Positions 7,574 to 15,594 are shown, numbered from the stretch's first letter. The stretch: 17,817 nt of DNA from Spartobacteria bacterium UBA5019 (GCA_002396485.1 DGXZ01000081.1:1-17817); one strand, 5' to 3'. Notes: generated from the sequence alone by a model not told the origin. A program made the numbers and translations.

Positions 7574-8094
7574 AGATTTTCAAGTAGTTCCTTTTTCTGG
7601 TCGATCAGGGAATGCTCGCCCATAATTTTTTTCTGCAGGCGCATAAGTCCGTCGAGGAGAGCCTCGGGGCGCGGTGGGCAGCCAGAAATGTAGACATCAA
7701 CCGGGATCAAGTGGTCGATACCCTGAAGAACAGCGTAGCTACGATACATGCCACCGGATGAGGCGCAGGCGCCCATGGCAATGCACCATTTCGGCTCGGG
7801 CATCTGATCCCAGATTCGTTTGACTGCGAGAGCCATCTTATAAGTCACGGTGCCTGCCACGATCATAACATCAGCTTGGCGCGGAGAAAAGCGCATGACC
7901 TCCGCGCCGAAGCGAGAAATGTCGAAGCGCGCCGATGAGGCAGCCATGAGTTCGATGGCACAGCAGGCTAGGCCCATGGGCATCGGCCAAAGAGAATTGC
8001 TGCGCATCCAATTAATAGCGGCGTCCACTTGAGTGAAGATAACGTTCCCTTCTATCTTCGCATCGTAGGCAACCGGGCTGAGTGTTGTCGACAT
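7570..8094 (-). CDS. nuoB: NADH-quinone oxidoreductase subunit B (N2 cluster subunit)
   Basis: NuoB holds iron-sulfur cluster N2, the last redox centre before quinone in complex I. From the ATG at 8094 the protein has 174 residues. Cluster ligands are visible: the Cys-Cys pair in GLACCAIE (44-45), Cys110 in GACASSGG and Cys139 in SGCPPRPE. An in-frame ATG at 8139 would give 189 residues, but the extra 15 have no family resemblance and intrude on the divergent intergenic region. No good Shine-Dalgarno precedes either start. NuoA is not upstream; a divergent phosphatase gene is. The gene opens the nuoB-nuoC-rnd-nadC unit. Confidence 0.95.
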   Translation of the reverse strand: MSTTLSPVAYDAKIEGNVIFTQVDAAINWMRSNSLWPMPMGLACCAIELMAASSARFDISRFGAEVMRFSPRQADVMIVAGTVTYKMALAVKRIWDQMPEPKWCIAMGACASSGGMYRSYAVLQGIDHLIPVDVYISGCPPRPEALLDGLMRLQKKIMGEHSLIDQKKELLENL

Positions 8095-8196
8095 GGACAC
8101 CAAGCTATTTTCAAGATGAGATTCGGCAAGCCAAATCATCGAGGTCGAGGCTTGCGGGGTGCCACTTGGTTGCGAATGATTGGGTTCGACCGCACT

Positions 8197-9177
8197 ATGA
8201 AGATTCGTCTAACTTATCTATGCCGCCTGATTGTAACACTTGCAGGCATCTCTATAAACTCTGCGGCGCACTGCATCGATCCTCTGACTCGCATTGCAGT
8301 GGGTTCCTGCAATCGCCAAGATTTGCCGCAACCGCTGTGGGATTCGATTTTGAAGTTCCAACCCCAGCTCTGGGTTTGGCTTGGCGACAACATTTATGGC
8401 GACACAAACGACATGGCTCTGCTTGCGGAGAAATGGATGGAGCAGAAAAAAAATCCCGGTTACCGAAGGCTCCTAGACACTTGTTTGATTGACGGAATCT
8501 GGGACGACCACGACTACGGACGGAACGATGCGGGGTCTGGATACGAGTGGAAAAGCGAATCCCAGCGTTTGTTTTTGGATTTTTTGGACGAACCGGCCGC
8601 GAGTCCTCGCCGCGTGCAATCTGGCATTTACGCCTCACGGGTATTTGGTCCTGAAGGACGGCGCGTTTGCTTGATACTCCTGGATGTCCGCACCCATCGA
8701 GATGCGCTGCGGACAGCTGGAGACATCTTGGGCGAGGCGCAGTGGGTGTGGCTTGAAAAGTCGCTGCGCTCCAGCACAGCACAGATTCACATCATTTGCT
8801 CGGGCAGCCAGATTCTTCCCGCCGAGCACCGGCATGAAAAATGGAACGACTATCCAGAATCGCGCGAGAGACTGTTAAAATTGATAGGATCAATGCAGAG
8901 TGCTGGTGTGATTCTACTCAGCGGCGACCGGCATTTTGCGGAGTTTTCCCAAATGAAAAATCCTTCGGGAGGCCTGCCACTGCATGAAATGACGACCAGT
9001 GGACTCACTCACTTCTATAAAAATTTTCGGGGTGAGAAGAACTCTCTCCGCCTTGGCGAGCCATTCGCCGAGCTGAACTTTGGGACGATCTCAATCCATT
9101 GGGAGAACCGCAGTATCGTACTCGCCATTCGCGATGCACAAGGAGTCGCGACTCGAACAGCCAGCGTCGCGTTTTAA
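8197..9177 (+). CDS. Secreted PhoD-like metallophosphatase
   Basis: The 326-residue product from ATG 8197 begins with a basic then hydrophobic segment (MKIRLTYLCRLIVTLAGISI), a likely Sec signal peptide ending near residue 25. The PhoD-family metal-binding motifs follow in order: GSC (36-38), GDNIYGD (63-69), WDDHDYGRND (102-111), LLDVRTHRD (161-169) and SGDRHFAEF (242-250). This fits a periplasmic or secreted phosphoesterase of the alkaline phosphatase D superfamily. It is shorter than classical PhoD (about 550 residues) and lacks its N-terminal Fibronectin-like region, so the substrate is open: phosphodiester or phospholipid cleavage is possible. The open frame extends back to 8029, but that part is antisense to nuoB and would bury the signal peptide. 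An ATG at 8176 is a second possibility. Confidence 0.88.
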   Translation: MKIRLTYLCRLIVTLAGISINSAAHCIDPLTRIAVGSCNRQDLPQPLWDSILKFQPQLWVWLGDNIYGDTNDMALLAEKWMEQKKNPGYRRLLDTCLIDGIWDDHDYGRNDAGSGYEWKSESQRLFLDFLDEPAASPRRVQSGIYASRVFGPEGRRVCLILLDVRTHRDALRTAGDILGEAQWVWLEKSLRSSTAQIHIICSGSQILPAEHRHEKWNDYPESRERLLKLIGSMQSAGVILLSGDRHFAEFSQMKNPSGGLPLHEMTTSGLTHFYKNFRGEKNSLRLGEPFAELNFGTISIHWENRSIVLAIRDAQGVATRTASVAF

Positions 9178-9189
9178 AAGACAGCAAAA

Positions 9190-9225
9190 AGGCAGATTTA
9201 TCTTGCCTATTTGACGCAAGTGCGT
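9190..9225. repeat. Two inverted repeats between the phosphatase and FecR genes
   Basis: AGGCA (9190-9194) pairs with TGCCT (9204-9208), with an inner GAT/ATC, a small hairpin 12 bases after the phosphatase stop. Only ATTTG follows, so as a terminator it is weak. Next, ACGCA-AG-TGCGT (9214-9225) is a perfect 5+5 inverted repeat ending 13 bases before the FecR ATG, in the position of an operator or translational control element. Both are short enough to be chance. Confidence 0.35.
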
Positions 9226-9238
9226 GACCAAGTGATTT

Positions 9239-10612
9239 ATGAACCATAGCTTTGCAAAATTTTTCTTTTTTCCTTTGCTCGTAACCTGCCAGTTAACATT
9301 TGCGCAGCCTGCTGAAAAACCTGCTGGGCAGCAGTCTGAGAAATCGCAAGCGCCCGAGCAGAAATCGACCATGAACTTGGGGAATATCCGAGTCCTAAAG
9401 ATCGAAGGGCGGGGCGTCCAGCTCATTGACGCCGCCGGTCAGTCATCTCCTCTCAAAGAAAATGCATTCATCAGACAAGGGGCAATGATCAAAACGGGCA
9501 AAGACGCCAGCGTGGTATTGCTTTTTGACAACGGAACGACTGTCAACGTCAAACCAGAGTCGGAATTCGCAGTGGAAAAATTTGCGCAGGATCCCTTCGA
9601 AGCGAATGACGTGGATTACCAGTCATTGAAATCCGAGCCATCTAGCTCTGTGACTCGCCTCAATGTTCCAGAAGGAACGATTGTGCTCGATATCGCCAAG
9701 CTCAAAAAAGATTCCAGCTTTCAGATTGCCACACCAGTGGGCTCGGCTGGTATTCGCGGCACGAGTCTCGGCATCACTTCAAACAAGAATAACCAGAGCA
9801 ATCGTGTGACCTTGGCCGTTGCGACAGGCGTGGTGCAAATGAAGACCGCAACCGGCTCGCGAGCTGTGAGCGGTGGCCAGAGCTTTGGAATTGGAAGCGC
9901 GGGTGGATTCAGCCCGAATCCTCCTGGAGGATCCAACCTTCAAGCGGCCACGAGCCAGTCATCAGCCACGATGAAGCAATCAGTCCCCTCTAATCCATTC
10001 CAAGGTGCGCCTCCGGCAGCCCCGGCTCCTGCTGCACCAGGAAGCAGTCTCACTGCTGCACAGCAGCAGGCTTTGCAGGCGGCATCGGAGCAGGGAACCG
10101 ATGCCCTTGTAGCTGCCGTGGAAAAACTCGCCGCTGCAGCACCTGAAGCCGCTGCAGAAATCGCTGCAGCAGCTGCTGACGCTCTACCCGCAGCAGCGGT
10201 GAATGTGGCTGCCATTGCCGCGACAGTCGCACCTGCGGCAGCACCACAGATCGCAGCGAATGTGGCTCAGGCAGCGCCATCGGCAGCGCCTCAAATCGCG
10301 TCCACCGTTGCAGCAATCGTCCCATCCGCAGCCACGCAGGTCGCACAGAGCGTTGCATCCGCTGCGCCGCAAGCAGCATCTGCGATCGCCAGTGCGGTGA
10401 TTGCAGCCGTTCCAAGTGCCAGTGCAGGAGCTATTCAGGCCGCGACCCAAGCCGGAGCACAGCAGAGCACCCAACCGGGCGGAGGCAGCGCAAACCAACC
10501 CGTGAATTCTGGTGACCAAGGCAGCTCCACGACCGGCCAGAGTGTTCCCGGTTCAAACGGCAGTTCCTCAGGCGGCAGCGGAACTCCACCACGCCCAGTG
10601 CCGGCGTCCTGA
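9239..10612 (+). CDS. Secreted FecR-domain protein with C-terminal Ala/Pro 15-residue array
   Basis: The 457-residue protein starts with a signal peptide (hydrophobic FFFFPLLVTCQLTFA, cleavage near residue 22). A Gln/Ser/Lys-rich linker leads to a FecR domain (about 75-218): GAMIKTGKDASVVLLFDNGT (81-100), LNVPEGTIVLDI (141-152), ATPVGSAGIRGTSLGI (164-179) and a TLAVATGVVQ strand (191-200). Unlike FecR itself it has no cytoplasmic anti-sigma segment or membrane helix. No sigma factor or TonB receptor is adjacent, so iron signalling is unlikely and a surface or periplasmic scaffold role is plausible. After a Pro/Ala linker, residues 289-393 form seven 15-residue repeats with prolines at 302, 317, 332, 347, 362, 377 and 392. 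A Gly/Ser/Gln/Pro-rich tail ends the protein. The function is unknown. Confidence 0.85.
   Translation: MNHSFAKFFFFPLLVTCQLTFAQPAEKPAGQQSEKSQAPEQKSTMNLGNIRVLKIEGRGVQLIDAAGQSSPLKENAFIRQGAMIKTGKDASVVLLFDNGTTVNVKPESEFAVEKFAQDPFEANDVDYQSLKSEPSSSVTRLNVPEGTIVLDIAKLKKDSSFQIATPVGSAGIRGTSLGITSNKNNQSNRVTLAVATGVVQMKTATGSRAVSGGQSFGIGSAGGFSPNPPGGSNLQAATSQSSATMKQSVPSNPFQGAPPAAPAPAAPGSSLTAAQQQALQAASEQGTDALVAAVEKLAAAAPEAAAEIAAAAADALPAAAVNVAAIAATVAPAAAPQIAANVAQAAPSAAPQIASTVAAIVPSAATQVAQSVASAAPQAASAIASAVIAAVPSASAGAIQAATQAGAQQSTQPGGGSANQPVNSGDQGSSTTGQSVPGSNGSSSGGSGTPPRPVPAS
10103..10417 (+). repeat. 45-bp periodic coding repeat (seven units) in the FecR-domain gene
   Basis: The repeat encodes protein units of exactly 15 residues with the approximate pattern AAxxIAxxVAxxxPx. 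The best units are residues 334-348, 349-363, 364-378 and 379-393; the three before (289-333) are more diverged but keep proline at unit position 14. A degenerate eighth unit (394-408) lacks the proline. Codons differ between units, so the array is diverged at DNA level rather than a recent slippage product. Ala-rich helices broken by regularly spaced prolines are the expected structure. Confidence 0.85.
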
Positions 10613-10685
10613 ACTGAGCACCGGTAGAAATACTAGAACTGGTTGCGAACTCACTGTCTGGTTGTCGAAAGAATAAATTCCCTGT

Positions 10686-11897
10686 TTAACGTGCGAGGAG
10701 AGACGGCCGTTCTTGTTTTAGGGCTGCGGAACCATGAAGCGCGCGGGCCAAGGACTCGATATCGAATCTGGTATGGGATGCGGTCAGTGTAACGCGGAGG
10801 CGGGCTGATCCTTTTGCCACGGTTGGAAAGCGAATTGCAGGGACCAAGAATCCTTGGTCTAAAAGTCGGGCAGAAGTCTCAACTGCGGCGGATTCATTAC
10901 CGATGACGAGCGGGAGGATGGCACTGGCAGGCACCTTGATAGACAGGAGTGATTGCAAGTGGCGGATGTTTTCCCAAAGCTTGGTGCGCAGGGAGTCACC
11001 TTCCGGCGAGGCTGCGATTTCGATGGCCTTGCGGGAGGCCGCTGCCACAGGAACCGGCGGCGATGTGGAAAAAATGAAGCTGCGGGCGCGATTAATGAGG
11101 AATTTGCGGAGCGTGCTCGTGCCTGCGATATAGGCTCCGTGGGATCCTAGTGCCTTGCCGAGTGTTCCCATTTGGATTTCGATGTGGTCGGCAATGCCTT
11201 CCTCATCGGCCAGTCCCCTCCCCTGTCGTCCGATGACGCCCACCGCATGGGCTTCGTCGAGGAAGAACCACGCTCCATGGCGTTCCTTCAGCTCCACCAT
11301 TTCGCGCAATGGAGCACGATCGCCATCCATGCTGTAAATGGATTCCGCAATGACGAGAATTTTTGCGCCAGGGTGTTTTGCGGAAGCCCACTTCAGATGA
11401 CTTTCCAGTTTGCAAAGGTCATTGTGAGGGAACACACGCAGCAGCGCACCGCTCAGGCGGGCGGCATCCACAAGACAGGCGTGGGAAAGTTTATCGAGAA
11501 TAATGACATCCCCCGTCCCACAGATCGCGGGAATCGCGCCCATGGCGGCGGCGTAGCCACTTGAGAAGGAGAGGGCGGCGGGTGTTTGCTTGAATTCGGC
11601 TATGGCTCTGTCCAGTTCCTCATGCGCAGCCAGTGTGCCGCAGATGAGGCGGGAGGCTCCCGATCCGAAACCCGAGCGTTCCCACTCAGCCATGGCGGCG
11701 GTTTTCAGTTCGGGATGCGTCGCGAGGCCGAGGTAATCGTTTGAGGAAAAATTCAAGAGTTCTTTCCCATTTTGAATGACCCGGGGTTGCTGCGGCCCAT
11801 CCAATGCGGAGAGCCTGCGCGTGAGACCCCTGGAGTCGATCTCTTCGAGGCCGGAGAGCAGAAACTTGTCGAGAGAATAGTCGCTATGAGGATTCAT
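10686..11897 (-). CDS. bioF: 8-amino-7-oxononanoate synthase (BioF)
   Basis: BioF is a PLP enzyme that condenses pimeloyl thioester with alanine, the first committed step of biotin ring assembly. The 403-residue protein shows SSNDYLGLA (51-59), GSGASRLICGT (78-88), the ring-stacking His139 in LSHACLVDA, DEAHAVG (214-220, Asp214 and His217) and the PLP lysine Lys248 in GTLGKALGSHGAY. The C-terminal block RFPTVAKGSARLRVTLTASHT is BioF-like. The close relatives glycine C-acetyltransferase and serine palmitoyltransferase cannot be fully excluded, since no other bio gene is here. The ATG overlaps the pdxJ stop by one base (TGATG). It is the last gene of the unit and converges on the FecR gene. The 73 bases between contain no convincing terminator. 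Confidence 0.87.
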   Translation of the reverse strand: MNPHSDYSLDKFLLSGLEEIDSRGLTRRLSALDGPQQPRVIQNGKELLNFSSNDYLGLATHPELKTAAMAEWERSGFGSGASRLICGTLAAHEELDRAIAEFKQTPAALSFSSGYAAAMGAIPAICGTGDVIILDKLSHACLVDAARLSGALLRVFPHNDLCKLESHLKWASAKHPGAKILVIAESIYSMDGDRAPLREMVELKERHGAWFFLDEAHAVGVIGRQGRGLADEEGIADHIEIQMGTLGKALGSHGAYIAGTSTLRKFLINRARSFIFSTSPPVPVAAASRKAIEIAASPEGDSLRTKLWENIRHLQSLLSIKVPASAILPLVIGNESAAVETSARLLDQGFLVPAIRFPTVAKGSARLRVTLTASHTRFDIESLARALHGSAALKQERPSLLAR

Positions 11898-12634
11898 CAG
11901 CCAGTGGCTATGAGATGAACCATTTCACGAACGGCATTTTCGAGACCGACAGTGAGCGAGCGCGAAATGATGGAATGTCCGATATTCAGTTCCTCAAGGC
12001 CGGGCAGAGAGAGGATAGGCTTCGTGTTTTCATAGTTGAGCCCATGCCCAGCATTGACGCGAAGGCCGAGTGAGAGTGCCAAGGCTGCTCCACGGCGGAG
12101 TTTTTCCAACTCGGATGCGCGCTCCGCGCCGAATTTGTTAGCGTAGGAGCCTGTGTGAATTTCGATAAAATCGGCACCGAGGGATCCCGCAGCCTGGATT
12201 TGCCCCTCTTCGGCGTCGATGAAAAGGCTCACCCGTGCCCCGACATCATGCAGGCGGCAAATAGCACTCCGTAGCGTCTTGTGTTGTGCCACACAGTCCA
12301 ACCCGCCCTCGGTCGTAACCTCGCGACGGTTTTCTGGAACGAGGCAGACATCCTCCGGTCGAATTTGGAGGGCGATACGGAGAATATCCTCCGACACGCC
12401 TATCTCCAAATTGAGCTTCGTAGAAATCTTTTCGCGGAGCAAAAAAATATCCCGGTCTTGGATATGGCGGCGATCTTCGCGGAGGTGGGCGGTGATGCCG
12501 ACAGCGCCGGCCATCTCGGCAACAAGGGCAGCAGCCACTGGATCGGGCTCGGCATTTGGGTTATCCGGTGTTTCGCGGTAGCGCACCTGACGCAGTGTGG
12601 CAACGTGGTCGATGTTGACTCCAAGACTTGGCAT
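11897..12634 (-). CDS. pdxJ: Pyridoxine 5'-phosphate synthase
   Basis: PdxJ condenses 1-deoxyxylulose 5-phosphate with 3-amino-2-oxopropyl phosphate to form pyridoxine 5'-phosphate, closing the ring in DXP-dependent vitamin B6 synthesis. The 245-residue TIM-barrel protein has LGVNIDHVATLRQVR (4-18), ITAHLREDRRHIQDRD (47-62), CLVPENRREVTTEGGLD (97-113), EIHTGSYA (158-165), RVNAGHGLNYEN (192-203) and ELNIGHSIISRS (215-226). A ribosome binding site AGGA sits seven bases ahead of the ATG. It lies 8 bases after the epimerase-like gene and overlaps bioF, whose product uses PLP. Confidence 0.97.
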   Translation of the reverse strand: MPSLGVNIDHVATLRQVRYRETPDNPNAEPDPVAAALVAEMAGAVGITAHLREDRRHIQDRDIFLLREKISTKLNLEIGVSEDILRIALQIRPEDVCLVPENRREVTTEGGLDCVAQHKTLRSAICRLHDVGARVSLFIDAEEGQIQAAGSLGADFIEIHTGSYANKFGAERASELEKLRRGAALALSLGLRVNAGHGLNYENTKPILSLPGLEELNIGHSIISRSLTVGLENAVREMVHLIATG

Positions 12635-12642
12635 AAGTGGTC

Positions 12643-13557
12643 CTAAATTGATTGTTCGGGATGGTTGATTCGAATGCGGCAGGAAATTTCATCCGTTGTA
12701 CCAGGTGGAAGGATGCGCAAACCGAGACCGTTGTGAATGGCATTGGGGAATGCGCTCCAAGGCTCAACACAGAAGAAATCGGAATCTGGCTTCTCCGTCC
12801 AGGTCGTGACGCAGGGCCAGTCCGAAGGACGATTCGCAGGATTTTCAAAGGAAATCTTTTTACCAACTGTTGCATTGCAAAGAACAACCTGCGTGAGGCA
12901 AGGATTTGCGTGAAAGCGATCGACCCAAGCAGGGTCGGATAACGGAGCGCCCTGATGTGATGCGGCATCGAACGAAATCACGCCGTCTGCAAAATTTTGG
13001 CGCCCCCATTTTTCACATGGCAGCGCGAGATCCCATGTGGCGCGCTCGGCGGCAGGTATGTGGAAATAGTAATGATGTCCGGCAGACCATGGCATGGGTT
13101 GATCTCCGCGATTAGTGACACGAAAGCTCGTGAGCAAGGCATCCGCCTCGAGGCGGTGGGTCACTTCCAAACGGAACGGGAATGGGTAACAGGCCGTGGT
13201 GGTTTCATTGGAATCCAGGCGCAGCGTGACGAAATCCGCTGCGGCATCAACGACACGGAAGGGCGAATCTTTTGCAAAGCCGTGCATGGGGGCTGGACGC
13301 TGCACTCCGGAGGCATCAATCCATGAGCCGATGCGGCCATTTGCGTAGGTGCGGGCGATGAAAGGAAACAATATGATGTCCCCTCCACGCACCTTGGGCA
13401 CGCGGTCCCAGTCTGCATTTGCAGGCCAGCGGATGATGTCCCAACCGGGCACATTCCAAGACAGCAACCTGGCACCGTGTGCGGGAGAGATGAAGGCACT
13501 GGCATTGCCGGCTTGGATTTTTAGGACGGGTTGGTTTTCGAAAATCTCGAGGTTCAT
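12643..13557 (-). CDS. Aldose 1-epimerase-like (galactose mutarotase superfamily) protein
   Basis: This 304-residue cytoplasmic beta-sandwich protein belongs to the GalM/YeaD superfamily, which interconverts anomers of free sugars or hexose 6-phosphates. Expected catalytic positions are present: His92 in PMHGFA, His161 or His162 in AGHHYYFHIP and Glu265 in CVEPW; LFPFIART (63-70) lies in the substrate pocket region. No signal peptide is seen. The substrate cannot be read from sequence, and no sugar pathway gene is adjacent, which makes its place in a cofactor unit odd. It overlaps coaX by four bases (ATGA) and ends 8 bases before pdxJ. Confidence 0.85.
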   Translation of the reverse strand: MNLEIFENQPVLKIQAGNASAFISPAHGARLLSWNVPGWDIIRWPANADWDRVPKVRGGDIILFPFIARTYANGRIGSWIDASGVQRPAPMHGFAKDSPFRVVDAAADFVTLRLDSNETTTACYPFPFRLEVTHRLEADALLTSFRVTNRGDQPMPWSAGHHYYFHIPAAERATWDLALPCEKWGRQNFADGVISFDAASHQGAPLSDPAWVDRFHANPCLTQVVLCNATVGKKISFENPANRPSDWPCVTTWTEKPDSDFFCVEPWSAFPNAIHNGLGLRILPPGTTDEISCRIRINHPEQSI

Positions 13558-14285
13558 AAGTTTCTTTGGGCGATAACAAGCAAGCCACGGAGAGTGAGAA
13601 GCGGATCTACGATATCGAAGAGACCGACGCGCCCCGCAATGAGTTCCGCATCCCCGCCGGTGGCAATGATGCGGGGGCGCTTTTTGGGAAAGGCCTCAGA
13701 GCGGATTTGAGCGAGGATTTCCTTCACCAGCCCGCGGCAGCCATGGACCGCACCGGATAGCATAGCATCCCTCGTTGAGCGCCCAACCGCGCTGGAGGGT
13801 TCGCGGAGTTTGATGTTCGGGAGCAAGGCTGTGCGATCATGCAAGTAGCTGGTCGAGGCATTCAACCCCGGGGCAATGACACCTCCAATGTAGTCGCCCG
13901 CTTGGGAAATAACATCAAAGGTCACAGTCGTGCCAAAATCGACCACGATGCCAGGGAATCCGTGCAGTGCGGCGCAAGCCGCGGCATTGGCCAGACGGTC
14001 CGCCCCAATCGTGCGGGGTGAAGGATAATCAATTCCGACGCCGAGATCCAGCCCGGCTCCGACTTCCAGCACATGGGTGAATGCGGCGTGAACCTCGCGG
14101 TTTTTTTCAGGCACGACACAGGAGAGGATGACGCCATCGAGCTTCAGAGACGAATATAAAGTGCGAAGCTGAGTGGCATCAAGCGATGGCGTAGGCAGAC
14201 GCTTGATGCGCGAAAGGGAATCCCCTGTTGCGAGGCAAAGCTTCGTGAAGGAGTTACTGATGTCGATGAGGAGAATTTTTTTCAT
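13554..14285 (-). CDS. coaX: Type III pantothenate kinase
   Basis: CoaX phosphorylates pantothenate, the first step of coenzyme A synthesis; type III enzymes need a monovalent cation and resist CoA feedback. The 243-residue protein has the ASKHA-fold blocks: DISNSFTK (8-15), the pantothenate-binding GADR (94-97), DFGTTVTFDV (116-125), GGVIAPGL (134-141) with TALLP (152-156), and TGGDA (209-213). The first block is usually DxGNT; here Gly is replaced by Ser10, a small departure to check. It overlaps the symporter stop (ATGA) and the epimerase-like start (ATGA), so it is tightly embedded in the unit. Confidence 0.94.
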   Translation of the reverse strand: MKKILLIDISNSFTKLCLATGDSLSRIKRLPTPSLDATQLRTLYSSLKLDGVILSCVVPEKNREVHAAFTHVLEVGAGLDLGVGIDYPSPRTIGADRLANAAACAALHGFPGIVVDFGTTVTFDVISQAGDYIGGVIAPGLNASTSYLHDRTALLPNIKLREPSSAVGRSTRDAMLSGAVHGCRGLVKEILAQIRSEAFPKKRPRIIATGGDAELIAGRVGLFDIVDPLLTLRGLLVIAQRNL

Positions 14286-15592
14286 GCCCCGACATCAGGT
14301 GCTCCCTTGGCGACGACTGCGGCTATCACCAGGTCGCCGGAGACATTCAGAGCGGTTCGGCACATGTCCAAAAACCTATCGATACCAAGGATAATGGCTA
14401 TGGCGTCAGGCGGAACATTGATCGACAGAAGAACGCCCACCACCAAGGGAAGCGACCCCCCAGGCACACCGGCTGTGCCAATGCCTGCCATCACGCACAT
14501 GAGGGCAACAACGATTTGTTGGGTGAATGTCAGATCGACTCCGAAAACCTGCGCGAGAAAAAGAACTGTGACGCCCTCGTAGAGTGCGGTGCCATTCTGG
14601 TTCGCGCTGGCTCCCACTGTCAGGACAAAGCGGGCGATGCGAGGTGGAATAGAAAGGTTTTTCTCAGCCACCCGGAGGGCTACCGGCAGGGTGGCGTTGC
14701 TGGACGACGTGCTGAAGGCGGTAATGATTGCCTCCTTGGCATCGTTCAAAAAACGGATGGGAGAACGGGCGGCGAAGAAGCGCAGTGCGATCGGATAGAC
14801 CACAAATTGTTGGATTGCGAGGCCGAGGAGCACGACGCCCACGTAGATTCCGAGTGTGCGAAAAAGGTCCAAGCCGAGACGCGCCGCAACAGCAAAGGCG
14901 AGGCAGGCGACTCCAAAGGGGGCCAGGCGCAGGGCAAAACCAATAATCACCATGGAAACTTCGAACATGCCCTCGAAGAATCCCCTCAGTGTCGCAGTGC
15001 GCTCGCGGGGCGCGATGGTGAGCGCTACGCCAACGAACAGGCTGAAAACCATTACCGCCAACAAACCGCCGCCTTTATTTTCAGGATTGAAGGCATTCAC
15101 AGCCTCGGCCAGCGGGTTTTCAGGAATGAAGTTGAGAAGCGTGGTGGCGACGGATTGGGATTGGCTGCCCCGCTCGATGCTTTTTTGTGAGGCTCCAGCG
15201 TAAGTTTGCACGAGCGACTGGCGACTTTCCGCCGAGAGCGAGTGCCCTGGCTCGATCAGATTTACAAGACCAAGCGCAATCCCAACGCTAGCCGCTGAGA
15301 GCGCGAATGTCGCAATGAGAGCACGCCACCCCACCCTGCCGAGGGTGCGAACATCACCCATTTCCATGGTTCCAATGACAATCGCTGAAAGAATCAGCGG
15401 TATGACAACCATGAAAATGATTCGCAGAAAAATGCGACCAGCGGGCTGAATGACCTGATCGATCCACCAGTTCAGCGAAGGCTGGGCCGACTCGGGCAAA
15501 GCGGCTCCGGCAGCAAGCCCGAGGACAAGGCCGAGCAACAATCCGGAAAGGATACGCGCAGCCTGGGATCGTGAGGCCGCGCTTTCAGACAT
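14282..15592 (-). CDS. Dicarboxylate/amino acid:cation symporter (DAACS/SDF family)
   Basis: This 436-residue inner-membrane protein has the GltPh/GltP/DctA architecture: six N-terminal helices, re-entrant loop HP1 (AFSTSSSNATLPV, 292-304), TM7 (GASANQNGTALYEGV, 327-341), HP2 (GIGTAGVPGGS, 370-380) and TM8 (DRFLDMCRTALNVSGD, 405-420). TM8 keeps the residues matching GltPh D390, D394, R397, T398, N401 and D405 (here D405, D409, R412, T413, N416, D420). R412 argues for an acidic amino acid or dicarboxylate substrate. The TM7 NMDGT motif is NQNGT, so the GltPh D312 sodium-site carboxylate is Asn333. Co-transported ion and substrate are therefore uncertain. It follows the ACT gene by two bases and overlaps coaX. 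Confidence 0.93.
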   Translation of the reverse strand: MSESAASRSQAARILSGLLLGLVLGLAAGAALPESAQPSLNWWIDQVIQPAGRIFLRIIFMVVIPLILSAIVIGTMEMGDVRTLGRVGWRALIATFALSAASVGIALGLVNLIEPGHSLSAESRQSLVQTYAGASQKSIERGSQSQSVATTLLNFIPENPLAEAVNAFNPENKGGGLLAVMVFSLFVGVALTIAPRERTATLRGFFEGMFEVSMVIIGFALRLAPFGVACLAFAVAARLGLDLFRTLGIYVGVVLLGLAIQQFVVYPIALRFFAARSPIRFLNDAKEAIITAFSTSSSNATLPVALRVAEKNLSIPPRIARFVLTVGASANQNGTALYEGVTVLFLAQVFGVDLTFTQQIVVALMCVMAGIGTAGVPGGSLPLVVGVLLSINVPPDAIAIILGIDRFLDMCRTALNVSGDLVIAAVVAKGAPDVGA

Positions 15593-15594
15593 GA

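Noticed and set aside
8029..8196. N-terminal extension of the PhoD-like protein back to an ATG at 8029
   Set aside because: These bases largely overlap nuoB on the other strand, and the extension would place the signal peptide inside the protein.
10103..10417. The Ala-rich array as a CRISPR or non-coding DNA repeat
   Set aside because: The period is 45 bases within one open frame, the units differ at DNA level, and there are no spacers.
10613..10685. Possible terminator between the converging FecR and bioF genes (ACCGGT with ACTGGT, 12-base loop)
   Set aside because: Only six pairs including one G-T, with a large loop and no T-run on either side.
14516..15190. A 224-codon open frame antisense to the symporter
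   Set aside because: Highly charged composition with no motif, lying fully inside a well-supported DAACS gene.
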